The notes: a model not told the origin generated them from the sequence alone. A stretch of DNA of 64,000 nt from Streptomyces sp. NBC_00443 (GCF_036014175.1 NZ_CP107917.1:5890001-5954000); one strand, 5' to 3'; counted from the first letter of the stretch, positions 17,207 to 25,938 are shown. Program-made: numbers and translations.

Positions 17207-18007
17207 ATGACGACGGACTGGGAGGATCAGCGGACCGCTCACGGTCCCGAGGGCGGTGAGTGGCTGCCCGTCCTCGACATCCCCGCTGCCGCACGGCAGC
17301 GCCGCTGGACCGTCCTGCTGCGCTGGCTGCTGCTCCTGCCGCAGTTCGTGGTGGTCTGCCTGCTCTCGATCGCGGCGTTCTTCGTGACCATCGTCGGATG
17401 GTTCGCCGCCCTGTTCACGGGACGGCTGCCGGACGCGATCTTCTCCTTCCTCGGCTCCGTCCTCGTCTACCGCACGCGGGTCGGGGCGAGCGCGATGCTG
17501 CTGGTCGACCGCTATCCGCCGTTCTCGTTCTCGGCTCCCGACCACCCCGTGCAGATCGAACTGCGCGCCACGCCTCTGAATCGGCTCGCGGTGTTCTTCC
17601 GCCTGATCCTGATGATCCCGGCAGCGATCATCAACAACCTCGTGCAGGCGGGCTGGTTCACGGTCAGCTGGGTGTTCTGGCTCATCGGCATCGTGCTGGG
17701 ACGGCTGCCCGCGCCGGTCTTCGCCGCCACGGCCGCCGTCGCCCGCTACCAGATGCGTTTCACCGCGTACGTCACGATGCTGACCCCCGCCTATCCCAAG
17801 CGGTTGTTCGGCGACGAGCGGACCCCACAGGACGCGGTCCGCTCCGGCACCCGGCCGCTGCTCCTGGACACCACGGCCACGGTCCTCGTCGTGCTCTTCC
17901 TGCTGCTCGGCCTGGCCGGCCATGTCGTCAGCAGCGCCGTGGACTACGACGACCACGACCAGGAGACTGCCGGCGTGACGGCCCCGGCTTCGGTGCCCGC
18001 ACGCTGA
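17207..18007 (+). CDS. DUF4389 integral membrane protein
   Basis: About 266 residues. The DUF4389 fold shows paired hydrophobic segments: WLLLLPQFVVVCLLSIAAFFVTIVGWFAALFTG, FFRLILMIPAAIINNLVQAGWF, VSWVFWLIGIVLGR, and a C-terminal helix VLVVLFLLLGLAGHVVSS, giving about five or six membrane passes. The repeated R-W-L/F-R-L-I-L-x-P signatures are typical of the family. The function is unknown. ATG 17207 is chosen because the protein-like sequence starts there. The 225 bases upstream, divergent from the reductase, hold no recognisable gene. Confidence 0.75.
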   Translation: MTTDWEDQRTAHGPEGGEWLPVLDIPAAARQRRWTVLLRWLLLLPQFVVVCLLSIAAFFVTIVGWFAALFTGRLPDAIFSFLGSVLVYRTRVGASAMLLVDRYPPFSFSAPDHPVQIELRATPLNRLAVFFRLILMIPAAIINNLVQAGWFTVSWVFWLIGIVLGRLPAPVFAATAAVARYQMRFTAYVTMLTPAYPKRLFGDERTPQDAVRSGTRPLLLDTTATVLVVLFLLLGLAGHVVSSAVDYDDHDQETAGVTAPASVPAR

Positions 18008-18060
18008 GCAGTTCCCCCGGCACCTGATTCCTGATGCCGCTCAGGCGCTCACACGGGGCC

Positions 18061-19109
18061 TCAGGCCTCCCGAGGCCCCCCGGAAGACCCCCGAACCATC
18101 AACTCCCCCCGGATCGTGGCGATCTCCCCGAGCGGCGGCTCCTCCCGCCCCATCGCGATCCGCCCGGCCCGTGCCCCCGCCTCCGACAGCGGCAGCCGCA
18201 CGGTCGTGAGGGAAGGCACCGTGTCGAGGCTGAACGGCAGATCGTCGAAGCCGGCGACCGAGAAGTCATCCGGAATCCGCAACCCGGAGTCCCGCAGAGC
18301 CGCGCACGCGCCAAGCGCGACCGAGTCGTTGGCGGCCACCACGGCCGTCAGCGACGGATCCCGCCGCAGCAGCTCCAGCGTCGCCTCATAGCCCGACTGC
18401 CGGTCGTACCGGCCGTACACCGTCCAGCGTGGATCCTCCTCGATCCCGTGCGCCTCCAGTGCCGCCCGGTGCCCCTCCAGCCGGTGCCGGGTCGTCGTCC
18501 GCTCCTCCGGCCCCGCGATGTAGCCGAGCCGCCGGTGCCCCAGCCCGATCAGGTGCTCGGTCAGTTCACGCCCGCCGCCACGGTTGTCGAAGGTCAGCGC
18601 GATCGCGCCGGTGTCCGGCGCCGGCGGCCGGCCGCAGAGCACGACCCGCGTCCCGGCGTCCGCCAGCTTGCGCAGCTTCGCCGCGACCGCGGCCGCGTGC
18701 GGCGCGTTCTCGACGGCGCCGCCGGTCAGTACGACCGCCGCCGCCCGCTGCCGCTGCAGCAGCGTCAGGTACGTCAGTTCGCGCTCCGGCGAACCCCCGT
18801 GTTGCAGACGACCGCCAGCCGCTCACCGCCGGCCCGGCCGCCCGGACCCCCTATCTCGGACTGGATCGCGCTCGCCATGATCCCGAAGAAGGGGTCGGCG
18901 ATGTCGTTGACCAGGATGCCGACCAGGTCGGAGGTGGCGGCGGCCAGCGCGCTCGCGGGACCGTTCAGCACGTAGTCCAGCTCGTCCACCGCCCGCAGCA
19001 CCCGTTCCCGGGTGGACGCGGCCACAGGGTAGTTGCCGTTCAGTACGCGCGACACCGTCGCGGGGGAGACCTGCGCGCGGGCCGCCACGTCCGCCAGGGT
19101 CACCGTCAT
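18061..19109 (-). pseudogene. LacI-family repressor interrupted by a one-base frameshift
   Basis: The N-terminal part from ATG 19109 (GGAGGA 7 bases upstream) encodes a LacI helix-turn-helix, TLADVAARAQVSPATVSRVLNG, then the start of the effector domain up to AVVCNTG. At the G-run complementary to 18794-18798 the frame reads VRRSAN and stops at 18774. Adding one G gives GGSPERELTYLTLLQRQRA and then an uninterrupted effector domain to 18061 (FDNRGG, HRRLGYIAGP, VAANDSVALGAC, SVAGFDDLPFS). The restored protein would be 349 residues. The cause could be a true deletion in a 5-G run or a sequencing error. It is divergent from the Gfo/Idh-DUF993 operon it most likely controls. Confidence 0.9.
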
Positions 19110-19323
19110 CTCGTCGTCCTCCGGTCGCGCATCTCGTCGATCCACCTCGTACGTGCTCACAGACAGGCCTGCCTCCTCGTAGACAGGCCATCCGCGGTCA
19201 CGGTTCCGTGTATGTCGAGCAGACCTTACGGCCAGAAACCCCCGTTGTTCGTCCCCTCGAACAACTCAGGCTGGTCACGGTCTTGTCCGGACCGCTGCTC
19301 AGAGGCTAGCTTCTCACCATGTA

Positions 19324-19335
19324 GAAAGCGCTTGC
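19324..19335. promoter_or_regulatory. Candidate LacI-family operator
   Basis: GAAAGCGCTTGC contains the 8-bp palindrome AAGCGCTT (19326-19333) with the central CG typical of LacI/GalR operators. It lies between the divergent frameshifted LacI gene and the Gfo/Idh operon, 65 bases upstream of the oxidoreductase start codon. Confidence 0.6.
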
Positions 19336-19399
19336 TGTGACGCTCACCAGTGCAAGACAGGGCGTACGCGGCGCAGACCTCGCGTACGAAGGGAACGAC

Positions 19400-20557
19400 G
19401 TGACACGCAAGACGGTGCGTATCGCCATGAACGGTGTGACAGGGCGCATGGGCTACCGCCAGCACCTGGTCCGCTCCATCCTGGCCATCCGTGAGCAGGG
19501 CGGTCTCGACCTCGGCGACGGCACCGTGCTGTGGCCGGAGCCGATCCTGGTCGGCCGCCGCGAGTACGCCCTGAAGGCGCTCGCCGAGCAGCACGGCCTG
19601 GGCGCGGAGAACGTCTCGACGGACGTGGACGCGGTGCTCGCCGACCCCTCCGTCGAGATCTACTTCGACGCCCAGGTCACCTCGGCCCGTGAGGAGGCGA
19701 TCAGGAAGGCGATCGCCGCCGGCAAGCACATCTACACCGAGAAGCCGACCGCCACCGGCCTGGAGGGTGCCCTGGAACTGGCCCGTCTCGCGGGCGAGGC
19801 GGGCATCAAGCACGGCGTCGTCCAGGACAAGCTCTTCCTCCCGGGCCTGCTGAAGCTCAAGCGCCTCATCGACGGCGGCTTCTTCGGACGGATCCTCTCC
19901 GTCCGCGGCGAGTTCGGCTACTGGGTCTTCGAGGGCGACTGGCAGGCCGCGCAGCGCCCGTCCTGGAACTACCGCGCGGAGGACGGCGGCGGCATCGTCG
20001 TCGACATGTTCCCGCACTGGGAGTACGTGCTGCACGAGCTCTTCGGGCGCGTGAAGTCCGTGCAGGCCATCGCCACCACCCACATCCCGCAGCGCTGGGA
20101 CGAGAACGACAAGCCCTACGACGCCACGGCCGACGACGCCGCCTACGGCATCTTCGAGCTCGACGGCGGCGCCATCGCCCAGATCAACTCCTCCTGGGCC
20201 GTGCGCGTCAACCGCGACGAACTGGTCGAGTTCCAGGTCGACGGCACGGAGGGCTCCGCGGTCGCGGGCCTGCGCAACTGCCGCGTCCAGCACCGCTCCC
20301 TCACTCCCAAGCCGGTCTGGAACCCGGACATCCCGGCCACCTACTCCTTCCGCGACCAGTGGCAGGAGGTCCCGGACAACACCGAGTTCGACAACGGCTT
20401 CAAGGCCCAGTGGGAGCTGTTCCTCAGGCACGTCTACGCCGACGCCCCCTACCACTGGGACCTCCTCGCCGGCGCCCGCGGCGTGCAGCTCGCCGAGCTG
20501 GGCCTGAAGTCCTCGGCCGAGGGCCGCCGTCTCGACGTACCGGAGATCCAGCCGTGA
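19400..20557 (+). CDS. Gfo/Idh/MocA-family NAD(P)-dependent oxidoreductase
   Basis: About 385 residues. The N-terminal Rossmann fold begins VRIAMNGVTGRMGYRQHLVRS, and the catalytic Lys lies in IYTEKPTATGLEGAL. The C-terminal half has the family alpha/beta domain with GGGIVVDMFPHWEYVLHELFG. Members oxidise a hydroxyl of a sugar, inositol or sugar acid. GTG 19400 is preceded by AAGGGA; the frame is open to 19337. It is the first of three genes with GTGA overlaps (DUF993 protein, TIM-barrel isomerase), so it acts in the same pathway. A LacI-type operator lies upstream. Confidence 0.85.
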   Translation: MTRKTVRIAMNGVTGRMGYRQHLVRSILAIREQGGLDLGDGTVLWPEPILVGRREYALKALAEQHGLGAENVSTDVDAVLADPSVEIYFDAQVTSAREEAIRKAIAAGKHIYTEKPTATGLEGALELARLAGEAGIKHGVVQDKLFLPGLLKLKRLIDGGFFGRILSVRGEFGYWVFEGDWQAAQRPSWNYRAEDGGGIVVDMFPHWEYVLHELFGRVKSVQAIATTHIPQRWDENDKPYDATADDAAYGIFELDGGAIAQINSSWAVRVNRDELVEFQVDGTEGSAVAGLRNCRVQHRSLTPKPVWNPDIPATYSFRDQWQEVPDNTEFDNGFKAQWELFLRHVYADAPYHWDLLAGARGVQLAELGLKSSAEGRRLDVPEIQP

Positions 20558-21705
20558 CCATCCGACTGCCCGACTTCAAGGGCGGGTTGAGGGCGTACGA
20601 GCCCCGCCCGGAACCCCTGGTGGTGACCCCCGGCACCCCCTTCACCTCCCGTACGGTCTTCTCCGCGGCGCACGTCGTCGCCGACCCGTACGCCGACGTG
20701 TCGCCCGACTCGCCCGCCGCCGTCGACTGGGACGCCACCCTCGCCTTCCGCCGCCACCTGTGGTCGCACGGGCTCGGCGTCGCCGAGGCCATGGACACCG
20801 CACAGCGCGGGATGGGCCTGGACTGGGCGGGCGCGGCCGAGCTGATCCGCCGGTCGGCCGCGGAGGCCCGTGCCGTGGGCGGCCGTATCGCCTGCGGTGT
20901 GGGCACCGACCAGATCACCGCGGGGACTCTCCAGGAGGTCCGGGCGGCGTACGAGGAGCAGCTCGCGGTCGTGGAGGAGTCGGGCGCGCAGGCGATCCTG
21001 ATGGCCTCGCGCGCGCTGGCCGCCGCGGCGAAGGGCCCGGAGGACTATCTGGAGGTCTACGGCCAACTGCTCCGGCAGTCCGCCGAGCCGGTGATCCTGC
21101 ACTGGCTGGGCCCGATGTTCGACCCGGCCCTGGAGGGCTACTGGGGCTCGTCCGACCTGGACGCGGCCACCGGCACCTTCCTGGAGGTGATCTCGGCTCA
21201 CCCCGACAAGGTCGACGGCATCAAGGTCTCCCTGCTGGACGCCCAGCGCGAGATCGACCTGCGCCGCCGCCTCCCGCAGGGCGTCCGCTGCTACACCGGC
21301 GACGACTTCAACTACCCCGAGCTGATCGCGGGCGACGGGCAGGGCTTCAGCCACGCCCTGCTCGGCATCTTCGACCCGCTGGGACCGCTGGCGGCCCAGG
21401 CGGTCCGGGTCCTGGACACGGGCGACGTCGAGGGCTTCCGCGACCTCCTCGACCCCACGGTCGAGCTGTCCCGCCACCTCTTCCAGACGCCTACCCGCTT
21501 CTACAAGACGGGCGTGGTCTTCCTGGCCTGGCTGGCCGGCCACCAGTCCCACTTCACCATGGTCGGCGGCCTCCAGTCGGCCCGCTCCCTGCCGCACTTC
21601 GCCCGCGCCTACGAACTCGCCGACGGACTGGGCCTGTTCCCAGACCCGAAGCTCGCGGAGGAACGGATGAGGACCCTGCTGTCCCTGTACGGGGTGAACC
21701 AGTGA
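20554..21705 (+). CDS. DUF993 family protein (dihydrodipicolinate-synthase-like barrel)
   Basis: About 383 residues of the DUF993 family, distantly related to the DapA/N-acetylneuraminate lyase TIM barrels. Landmarks are VFSAAHVVADP, GLGVAEAMDTAQRGMGLDW, ACGVGTDQI, PVILHWLGPMFDP, VDGIKVSLLDAQREIDLRRRLP (Lys in GIKVS is a candidate Schiff-base residue) and CYTGDDFNYPELIAGDGQGFSHALLG. The reaction is unproved. Its fixed association with a Gfo/Idh dehydrogenase and a sugar isomerase suggests a lyase or aldolase step in sugar catabolism. The GTG start overlaps the oxidoreductase stop. Confidence 0.82.
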   Translation: MTIRLPDFKGGLRAYEPRPEPLVVTPGTPFTSRTVFSAAHVVADPYADVSPDSPAAVDWDATLAFRRHLWSHGLGVAEAMDTAQRGMGLDWAGAAELIRRSAAEARAVGGRIACGVGTDQITAGTLQEVRAAYEEQLAVVEESGAQAILMASRALAAAAKGPEDYLEVYGQLLRQSAEPVILHWLGPMFDPALEGYWGSSDLDAATGTFLEVISAHPDKVDGIKVSLLDAQREIDLRRRLPQGVRCYTGDDFNYPELIAGDGQGFSHALLGIFDPLGPLAAQAVRVLDTGDVEGFRDLLDPTVELSRHLFQTPTRFYKTGVVFLAWLAGHQSHFTMVGGLQSARSLPHFARAYELADGLGLFPDPKLAEERMRTLLSLYGVNQ

Positions 21706-22532
21706 CAGAGCTCGCGCGTTTCTCCATCAACCAGATGACGGTCAAGCAGCTGTCGATGCCGGAACTGGTCGACACCTGCCGCGAGTTGGGCGTCGCGGGC
21801 GTCGGCCTGTGGCGGGAGCCCGTCCAGGCGTACGGCCTGGAGGCGACGGCCAAGCTGGTCCGGGACGCCGGTCTGGCCGTCACCACCCTGTGCCGGGGAG
21901 GCTTCTTCACGGCGACAAACCCGGCGGAGCGTGCGGCGGCCCTGGACGACAACCGCCGCGCAGTCGACGAGGCGGCGACGCTGGGCACGGAAGTACTGGT
22001 CTTGGTGTCCGGCGGCCTGCCGGCCGGCTCCAAGGACCTGCACGGCGCCCGGGAACGGATCGCGGACGCACTGGCGGTGCTCGGCCCCTACGCCGAGGAC
22101 CACGGCGTGAAACTGGCGATCGAGCCGCTGCACCCGATGTACGCCTCGGACCGCTGCGTGGTCTCGACCCTGACCCAGGCCCTGGACCTCGCGGAACGCT
22201 TCCCGGCCCACCAGGTCGGCGTCACGGTCGACACGTACCACATCTGGTGGGACGACAGCGCGCCCGCACAGATCGCCCGGGCGGGCGCGGGTGGCCGTAT
22301 CCACACCTTCCAACTCGCGGACTGGACCACCCCGTTGCCCGAGGGTGTGCTCAACGGGCGTGGTCAGATCGGGGACGGGGCGATCGACATGCGGGAGTGG
22401 CTCGGGTACGTGGAGGCGGCGGGCTACACCGGCGCCATCGAGGTCGAGCTGTTCAACGACGAGCTGTGGGCGCGGGACGGGCGCGAGGTGCTGGCTGAGA
22501 CGGCGGCGCGGTTCGTGGAGCACGTGGGATAG
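21702..22532 (+). CDS. TIM-barrel sugar phosphate isomerase/epimerase of the DUF993 operon
   Basis: About 276 residues of the AP-endonuclease-2-like family. The metal-site landmarks are LAIEPLHPMYASDRCVV (Glu), VGVTVDTYHIWWD (Asp, His), IHTFQLADW and GAIEVELFNDELW (Glu). It may interconvert keto and aldo forms of the product made by its partners. The start overlaps the DUF993 gene stop by GTGA. It is the last gene of the operon, and a hairpin at 22554-22579 follows. Confidence 0.8.
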   Translation: MTELARFSINQMTVKQLSMPELVDTCRELGVAGVGLWREPVQAYGLEATAKLVRDAGLAVTTLCRGGFFTATNPAERAAALDDNRRAVDEAATLGTEVLVLVSGGLPAGSKDLHGARERIADALAVLGPYAEDHGVKLAIEPLHPMYASDRCVVSTLTQALDLAERFPAHQVGVTVDTYHIWWDDSAPAQIARAGAGGRIHTFQLADWTTPLPEGVLNGRGQIGDGAIDMREWLGYVEAAGYTGAIEVELFNDELWARDGREVLAETAARFVEHVG

Positions 22533-22553
22533 CGCAGACGGGGTTCGGCGGGG

Positions 22554-22579
22554 CGCCGACGGCTTTCTGGTCGTCGGCG
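22554..22579. terminator. Hairpin after the DUF993 operon, likely terminator
   Basis: CGCCGACG (22554-22561) pairs with CGTCGGCG (22572-22579) around a 10-base loop, 21 bases after the isomerase stop. There is no U-run, as is common in Streptomyces. It sits between converging transcripts (this operon and gvpK), so it may serve both. Confidence 0.5.
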
Positions 22580-22680
22580 TTCCGTATGTCCCTGATGATC
22601 GATGTCACTACGCCGATCACAGGTGGTCTGGCAGCTCGCGCACGCGAACGTCGCCGGGCCGGCCCGGTGACGAGGGCGCC

Positions 22681-23082
22681 TCACGGCGGGGGGAGCAGGG
22701 TGCCCAGCGGGCCCAGGTCGAGGTTGAGGTCCTCCAGGGTGAGGTCGTAGCGGTCGCAGAGTTCGGTCATGCGGTCGTGGAGGAGCATCAGGGTGAGGCC
22801 GAGGCGTTCCTCCTGGTCCTCGGTCAGGTTGCCCTCGTCGACGCGGTGCATGGCCTGGCGCTCCATCAGCTGGCGCAGGAGTTCGACGATGGTCAGGACC
22901 AGTTTGACCAGGTCGCGCTCCACGGTGTCGGGGTCGGCGTGGAGGCGGCGGGCGGCGGACCGTCCAGCGGATGGTGACGCCATGTCGTCCGGGCTCGCGG
23001 GCAGCAGCGAGAACGCTCGGTGAGCGGCCTGCGCGACCTCGCGCAGCCGGTCGGGGGACGGTCGGTCAGCCGGGCTCGTCAC
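22681..23082 (-). CDS. gvpK: Gas vesicle protein GvpK
   Basis: About 133 residues. The GvpK core is TVERDLVKLVLTIVELLRQLMERQAMHRVDEGNLTEDQEERLGLTLMLLHDRMTELC, followed by LTLEDLNLDLGPLGTLLPPP. GvpK is needed for vesicle assembly in classical gas-vesicle producers. It is the last gene of the ten-gene cluster, which is transcribed leftwards. Its GTG start lies inside the end of gvpS (17-bp overlap), so the two are translationally coupled. Confidence 0.92.
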   Translation of the reverse strand: MTSPADRPSPDRLREVAQAAHRAFSLLPASPDDMASPSAGRSAARRLHADPDTVERDLVKLVLTIVELLRQLMERQAMHRVDEGNLTEDQEERLGLTLMLLHDRMTELCDRYDLTLEDLNLDLGPLGTLLPPP

Positions 23083-23323
23083 CGTGACCGCCGTACTCCG
23101 TGGGCGTCCGGTCCTGCAGCACGGGCGCCCACTGCTCCTCCACCTGCTCGCGGATGGCGATCACCACCGCGCGCAACGAGATCCGTACCAGGTCGATGTC
23201 CGCGATGGACAGCACGACATCGCCGGTGAGCACCACCCCGCCGCTCAGCAAGCGGTCGAGCAGGTCGATCAGCGCGACCTGGCGTCCGGCCAGGGGGCGG
23301 TCGTCGTCGTAGTACTCGGTCAC
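23066..23323 (-). CDS. gvpS: Gas vesicle structural-type protein GvpS
   Basis: About 85 residues of the GvpA/J/M/S family: RQVALIDLLDRLLSGGVVLTGDVVLSIADIDLVRISLRAVVIAIRE is the conserved amphipathic core. It is the minor structural-type paralogue found next to gvpK in Streptomyces clusters. GTG 23323 overlaps the gvpL stop (GTGA). The frame is open for 900 bases upstream but is antisense-like there. Its role in Streptomyces is not established. Confidence 0.88.
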   Translation of the reverse strand: MTEYYDDDRPLAGRQVALIDLLDRLLSGGVVLTGDVVLSIADIDLVRISLRAVVIAIREQVEEQWAPVLQDRTPTEYGGHGDEPG

Positions 23324-24138
23324 CGTTGTCGCGCCCCTTCGGCGGGAGTCGCGAAGGAGTACGGCGCCCAGGGGCCGGTGACCTCCACCCGTACGCCGGG
23401 CAGGTCGTCCGCGGCGTGCAGCATCCGCTCGCGGAACTCCGCGGCCAGGTCGCGCGGTACGAGGTAGGCGTCGTTGGCCAGGTTCTCGCCGCGGGCGTCG
23501 GCCAGGGTGCCCTGCTGGGGGCGGTGCCGGGAGCGCTCCACCGCGAGACCGCGCGCCCGTTCCTCCGTGCGGCGCACGGCCTCCTCCGCGGCGCGCCGGG
23601 TGTCCTCGTGCGCCTGGCGGTGCTGTCTGCGGGTGCGCAGATATGCGCGCCCGGGCGCCCCGTCGGCGGTGGACGAGCCCGGTGCCGCGGACGGGGTCGC
23701 CGGCTCGGAGGCGGGCGGGACCTCGGCGTACACCTTCACGCCCCACTCCACGTGGGCGTCGAACCGGTCGAGCAGTTCGGCGAAGGGCTGCTGACGCTCG
23801 CTCAGCATCCGCTCGACCCGGCTCTCGTCGAGATACACCGTGGCCAGCCGCAGGGGGAGGACGGTCACTCGGGCGGCCAGCGTCTCGATGACGAGGTGGT
23901 GGGCGCGGGCCGTCGACTCCAGCCAGTCGAGGTCCTCCAGGCGCGACTTCAGGGCCGACTCGGAGAACTCCTCCCCGGGCACCTCGCTGACCGCGGCTGC
24001 CAGCGCGCCTGAACGGACCAGGGTGACGGGGGCGCCCGCCACCCCGCGGAGGTCGGCCAGTTGCTCGTGCGTTGCCTGGGCCGCCGCGCCCGGCGAGCGG
24101 ATCACGGCGTACGCGTAGCTCAGCTGCTGCCCGGTCAT
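23320..24138 (-). CDS. gvpL: Gas vesicle protein GvpL (GvpL/F family)
   Basis: About 272 residues of the GvpF/GvpL family. The N-terminal domain begins SYAYAVIRSP and has SRLEDLDWLESTARAHHLVIETLAARVTVLPLRLATVY. The C-terminal domain ends ANDAYLVPRDLAAEFRERM...VEVTGPWAPYSFA, a family hallmark. A linker of about 60 residues (PPASEPATPSAAP to ERARGLAVERSRH) separates them. ATG 24138 overlaps the gvpJ stop as ATGA. It is paired with the shorter gvpF at 26843. Confidence 0.92.
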   Translation of the reverse strand: MTGQQLSYAYAVIRSPGAAAQATHEQLADLRGVAGAPVTLVRSGALAAAVSEVPGEEFSESALKSRLEDLDWLESTARAHHLVIETLAARVTVLPLRLATVYLDESRVERMLSERQQPFAELLDRFDAHVEWGVKVYAEVPPASEPATPSAAPGSSTADGAPGRAYLRTRRQHRQAHEDTRRAAEEAVRRTEERARGLAVERSRHRPQQGTLADARGENLANDAYLVPRDLAAEFRERMLHAADDLPGVRVEVTGPWAPYSFATPAEGARQR

Positions 24139-24677
24139 GACTCCCGGTCCTCGGAGTCGTCCTTGGAGTCGTCCTTCCTGCGCTTGGTGCGTCGCGGTTC
24201 GGCGGTGGGCTCGCGCTCCGCCGCACGCGACCGGCGGCGACCGCCCGAGCCGCGTTCGGGCAACTCGCCCGCGGACTCTGCCTTCTCGACCTTCTCGGCT
24301 TTCTCGGACTTCTCCACTTTGCGGCGCAGCTCCTCCACCTCCTCGCGCAGGCGCTCGTTCTGCTCCTTCAGGTTGTGCCGCTGGTCGGCTCGGGAGGACA
24401 GCGCGGGGTCGTGCTCCCACCAGTCGATGCCGATCTCCTTGGCCTTGTCGACCGAGGCCACCAGGAGGCGGAGCTTGATGGTGAGCAGCTCGATGTCGAG
24501 CAGGTTGATCTTGATGTCTCCGACGATGACGATGCCCTTGTCGAGCACGCGTTCAAGGATGTCGGCGAGGTTCGCGCTGGATCCCCCGCCGCCGCCGTAC
24601 GGAGACAGCGCCGGGGATGTGGAGCGGCTGGGGACGGGCTCGGTCACGGCGTACTCGACCTCGTTTCCCGGAAGCAC
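24135..24677 (-). CDS. gvpJ: Gas vesicle protein GvpJ with long charged tail
   Basis: About 180 residues. The GvpA/J core is NLADILERVLDKGIVIVGDIKINLLDIELLTIKLRLLVASVDKAKEIGIDWWEHDP. After about residue 100 it becomes a coiled-coil-like Glu/Lys/Arg tail (NLKEQNERLREEVEELRRKVEKSEKAEKVEKAE) and ends in a basic/acidic mixture. Classical GvpJ lacks such a tail. GTG 24677 is used; an internal GTG at VTEPVPS is a possible alternative. Downstream overlap with gvpL shows a shared transcript. Confidence 0.9.
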   Translation of the reverse strand: MLPGNEVEYAVTEPVPSRSTSPALSPYGGGGGSSANLADILERVLDKGIVIVGDIKINLLDIELLTIKLRLLVASVDKAKEIGIDWWEHDPALSSRADQRHNLKEQNERLREEVEELRRKVEKSEKAEKVEKAESAGELPERGSGGRRRSRAAEREPTAEPRRTKRRKDDSKDDSEDRES

Positions 24678-24711
24678 CCACGGTCACTCCCGGCCGCGCG
24701 CTCGGCCACGG

Positions 24712-25938
24712 TCAGACACGGCGGCGGCGCTTGGGGCGGGGTTGCTCGTCGGTGTCGTCGTTGCGGTCGTCAGGTTCTCGGTCTTCGTCCTCTTCCTCGT
24801 CCTCGTCTTCGTCCTGGTCCTCCTCCCAGTCGTCCTCGGCGTCCTCGCCGCGCTGGTCGTCGTCGGGTTCCTCGTCCTCGTACCGGCCCTCGGGCCCCTC
24901 GTCCTCGTCGGCCTCCTGGTCCTCGTCCTCCTCCTCGTCGTACTCGTCCTCGGGCTCCTCTCCCTCCTGATCGGCCCGGCCTTCCTCGGACTCCTCGCCG
25001 TCCTCCGCCGCCTCGACCTCCTCCGGCTCGCGGACCACCTCGCCCTCGCGGATCTCGCCGCGCCAGCCCCCGGTGGCCTCCCCGCGCATCATCACGAAGG
25101 TGCGGTAGAGCTTCAGGTCGAGACGGGCGCGACGGCCCTGGGACCGCACCCAGCTCCCCACCTTCTCCACCGGCCCCTGCGGGAAGTACCGCAGGACGAG
25201 CAGCACCTTGGTGAGGTTCTCCGTGATCGGGTGGAAGGTGACGACGCCCTGTGTGGTGCCGCGCTCGCCGCTGGACGTCCAGGCGATGCGCTCGTCGGGC
25301 ACCTGTTCCGTGATCATGCCGCGCAACTGCCGTTTGGACTTGCCGACCTTCATGTGCCACCTGGTCGTGGTGTCGTCCTGCTGCTCGACGCTGACCACGC
25401 CCTTGGCGAACCGCTCGAACTCCTGGAACTGCGTCCACTGGTCGTAGGCCTCGCGCACGGGCACGCCCACGTCGATGTCCTCGATGATGGTGAGTCCCTT
25501 GCCCATGCTCTGCGGGTCGCTCCCCGCGCCTTTGCCCTGGCCGGAGTCCGTGTCCTCGTCGTCGCTCTGCCCGGACCCCTGCCCGGTTGCCTCCTTGGCC
25601 GTGCCCACCACCGTGTCCTTGGCGTGCGAAGCCGTCTCCTTCGCCTGGGAGGCGGTCGAGGTCAGTGCCCCCACTCCCGAGGGCAGGTGGCCGCCGAGCT
25701 TCTTGCCGCCCCGGGCAACCGCGTGCGTCAGCCCGCGTGGACTGACGTGCGCCTCACCCAGCCGGCGCGCGCCCGCGCCGAGCCGGTCGCCCAGGCCCTC
25801 CAGCAGCACCTGGAGGCGGGCCTCGATGTAGTGCTCCAGCTCGTCCTTCAGCCGATGCGTGCCCGACTCCTGCTCGTCGGCCTTCGCTTTGGTCCCCGTA
25901 CCGCCCGAGCCGCGTCCCGTCGCCCTGCCCTCAGCCAT
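24712..25938 (-). CDS. gvpZ: GvpZ-like SRPBCC-domain protein with extreme acidic tail
   Basis: About 408 residues in three parts. The N-terminus is helical and amphipathic (LEHYIEARLQVLLEGLGDRLGAGARRLGEAH). The middle, about residues 145-290, is a START/SRPBCC-like fold (TIIEDIDVGVPVREAYDQWTQFQEFERFAKGV to LKLYRTFVMMRGEATGGW). The tail of about 110 residues is almost entirely Asp and Glu, capped by basic PRPKRRRRV. ATG 25938 has GGAGG 7 bases upstream, and the start overlaps gvpY by 8 bases. The symbol follows the gvpO-A-F-G-Y-Z-J-L-S-K order known in S. coelicolor. SRPBCC domains often bind hydrophobic ligands; the role here is unknown. Confidence 0.82.
   Translation of the reverse strand: MAEGRATGRGSGGTGTKAKADEQESGTHRLKDELEHYIEARLQVLLEGLGDRLGAGARRLGEAHVSPRGLTHAVARGGKKLGGHLPSGVGALTSTASQAKETASHAKDTVVGTAKEATGQGSGQSDDEDTDSGQGKGAGSDPQSMGKGLTIIEDIDVGVPVREAYDQWTQFQEFERFAKGVVSVEQQDDTTTRWHMKVGKSKRQLRGMITEQVPDERIAWTSSGERGTTQGVVTFHPITENLTKVLLVLRYFPQGPVEKVGSWVRSQGRRARLDLKLYRTFVMMRGEATGGWRGEIREGEVVREPEEVEAAEDGEESEEGRADQEGEEPEDEYDEEEDEDQEADEDEGPEGRYEDEEPDDDQRGEDAEDDWEEDQDEDEDEEEDEDREPDDRNDDTDEQPRPKRRRRV

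Noticed and set aside
18566..18826. Separate minus-strand frame within the LacI gene as its own small gene
   Set aside because: It is the third frame over a coding region; the two LacI pieces join cleanly when one G is added.
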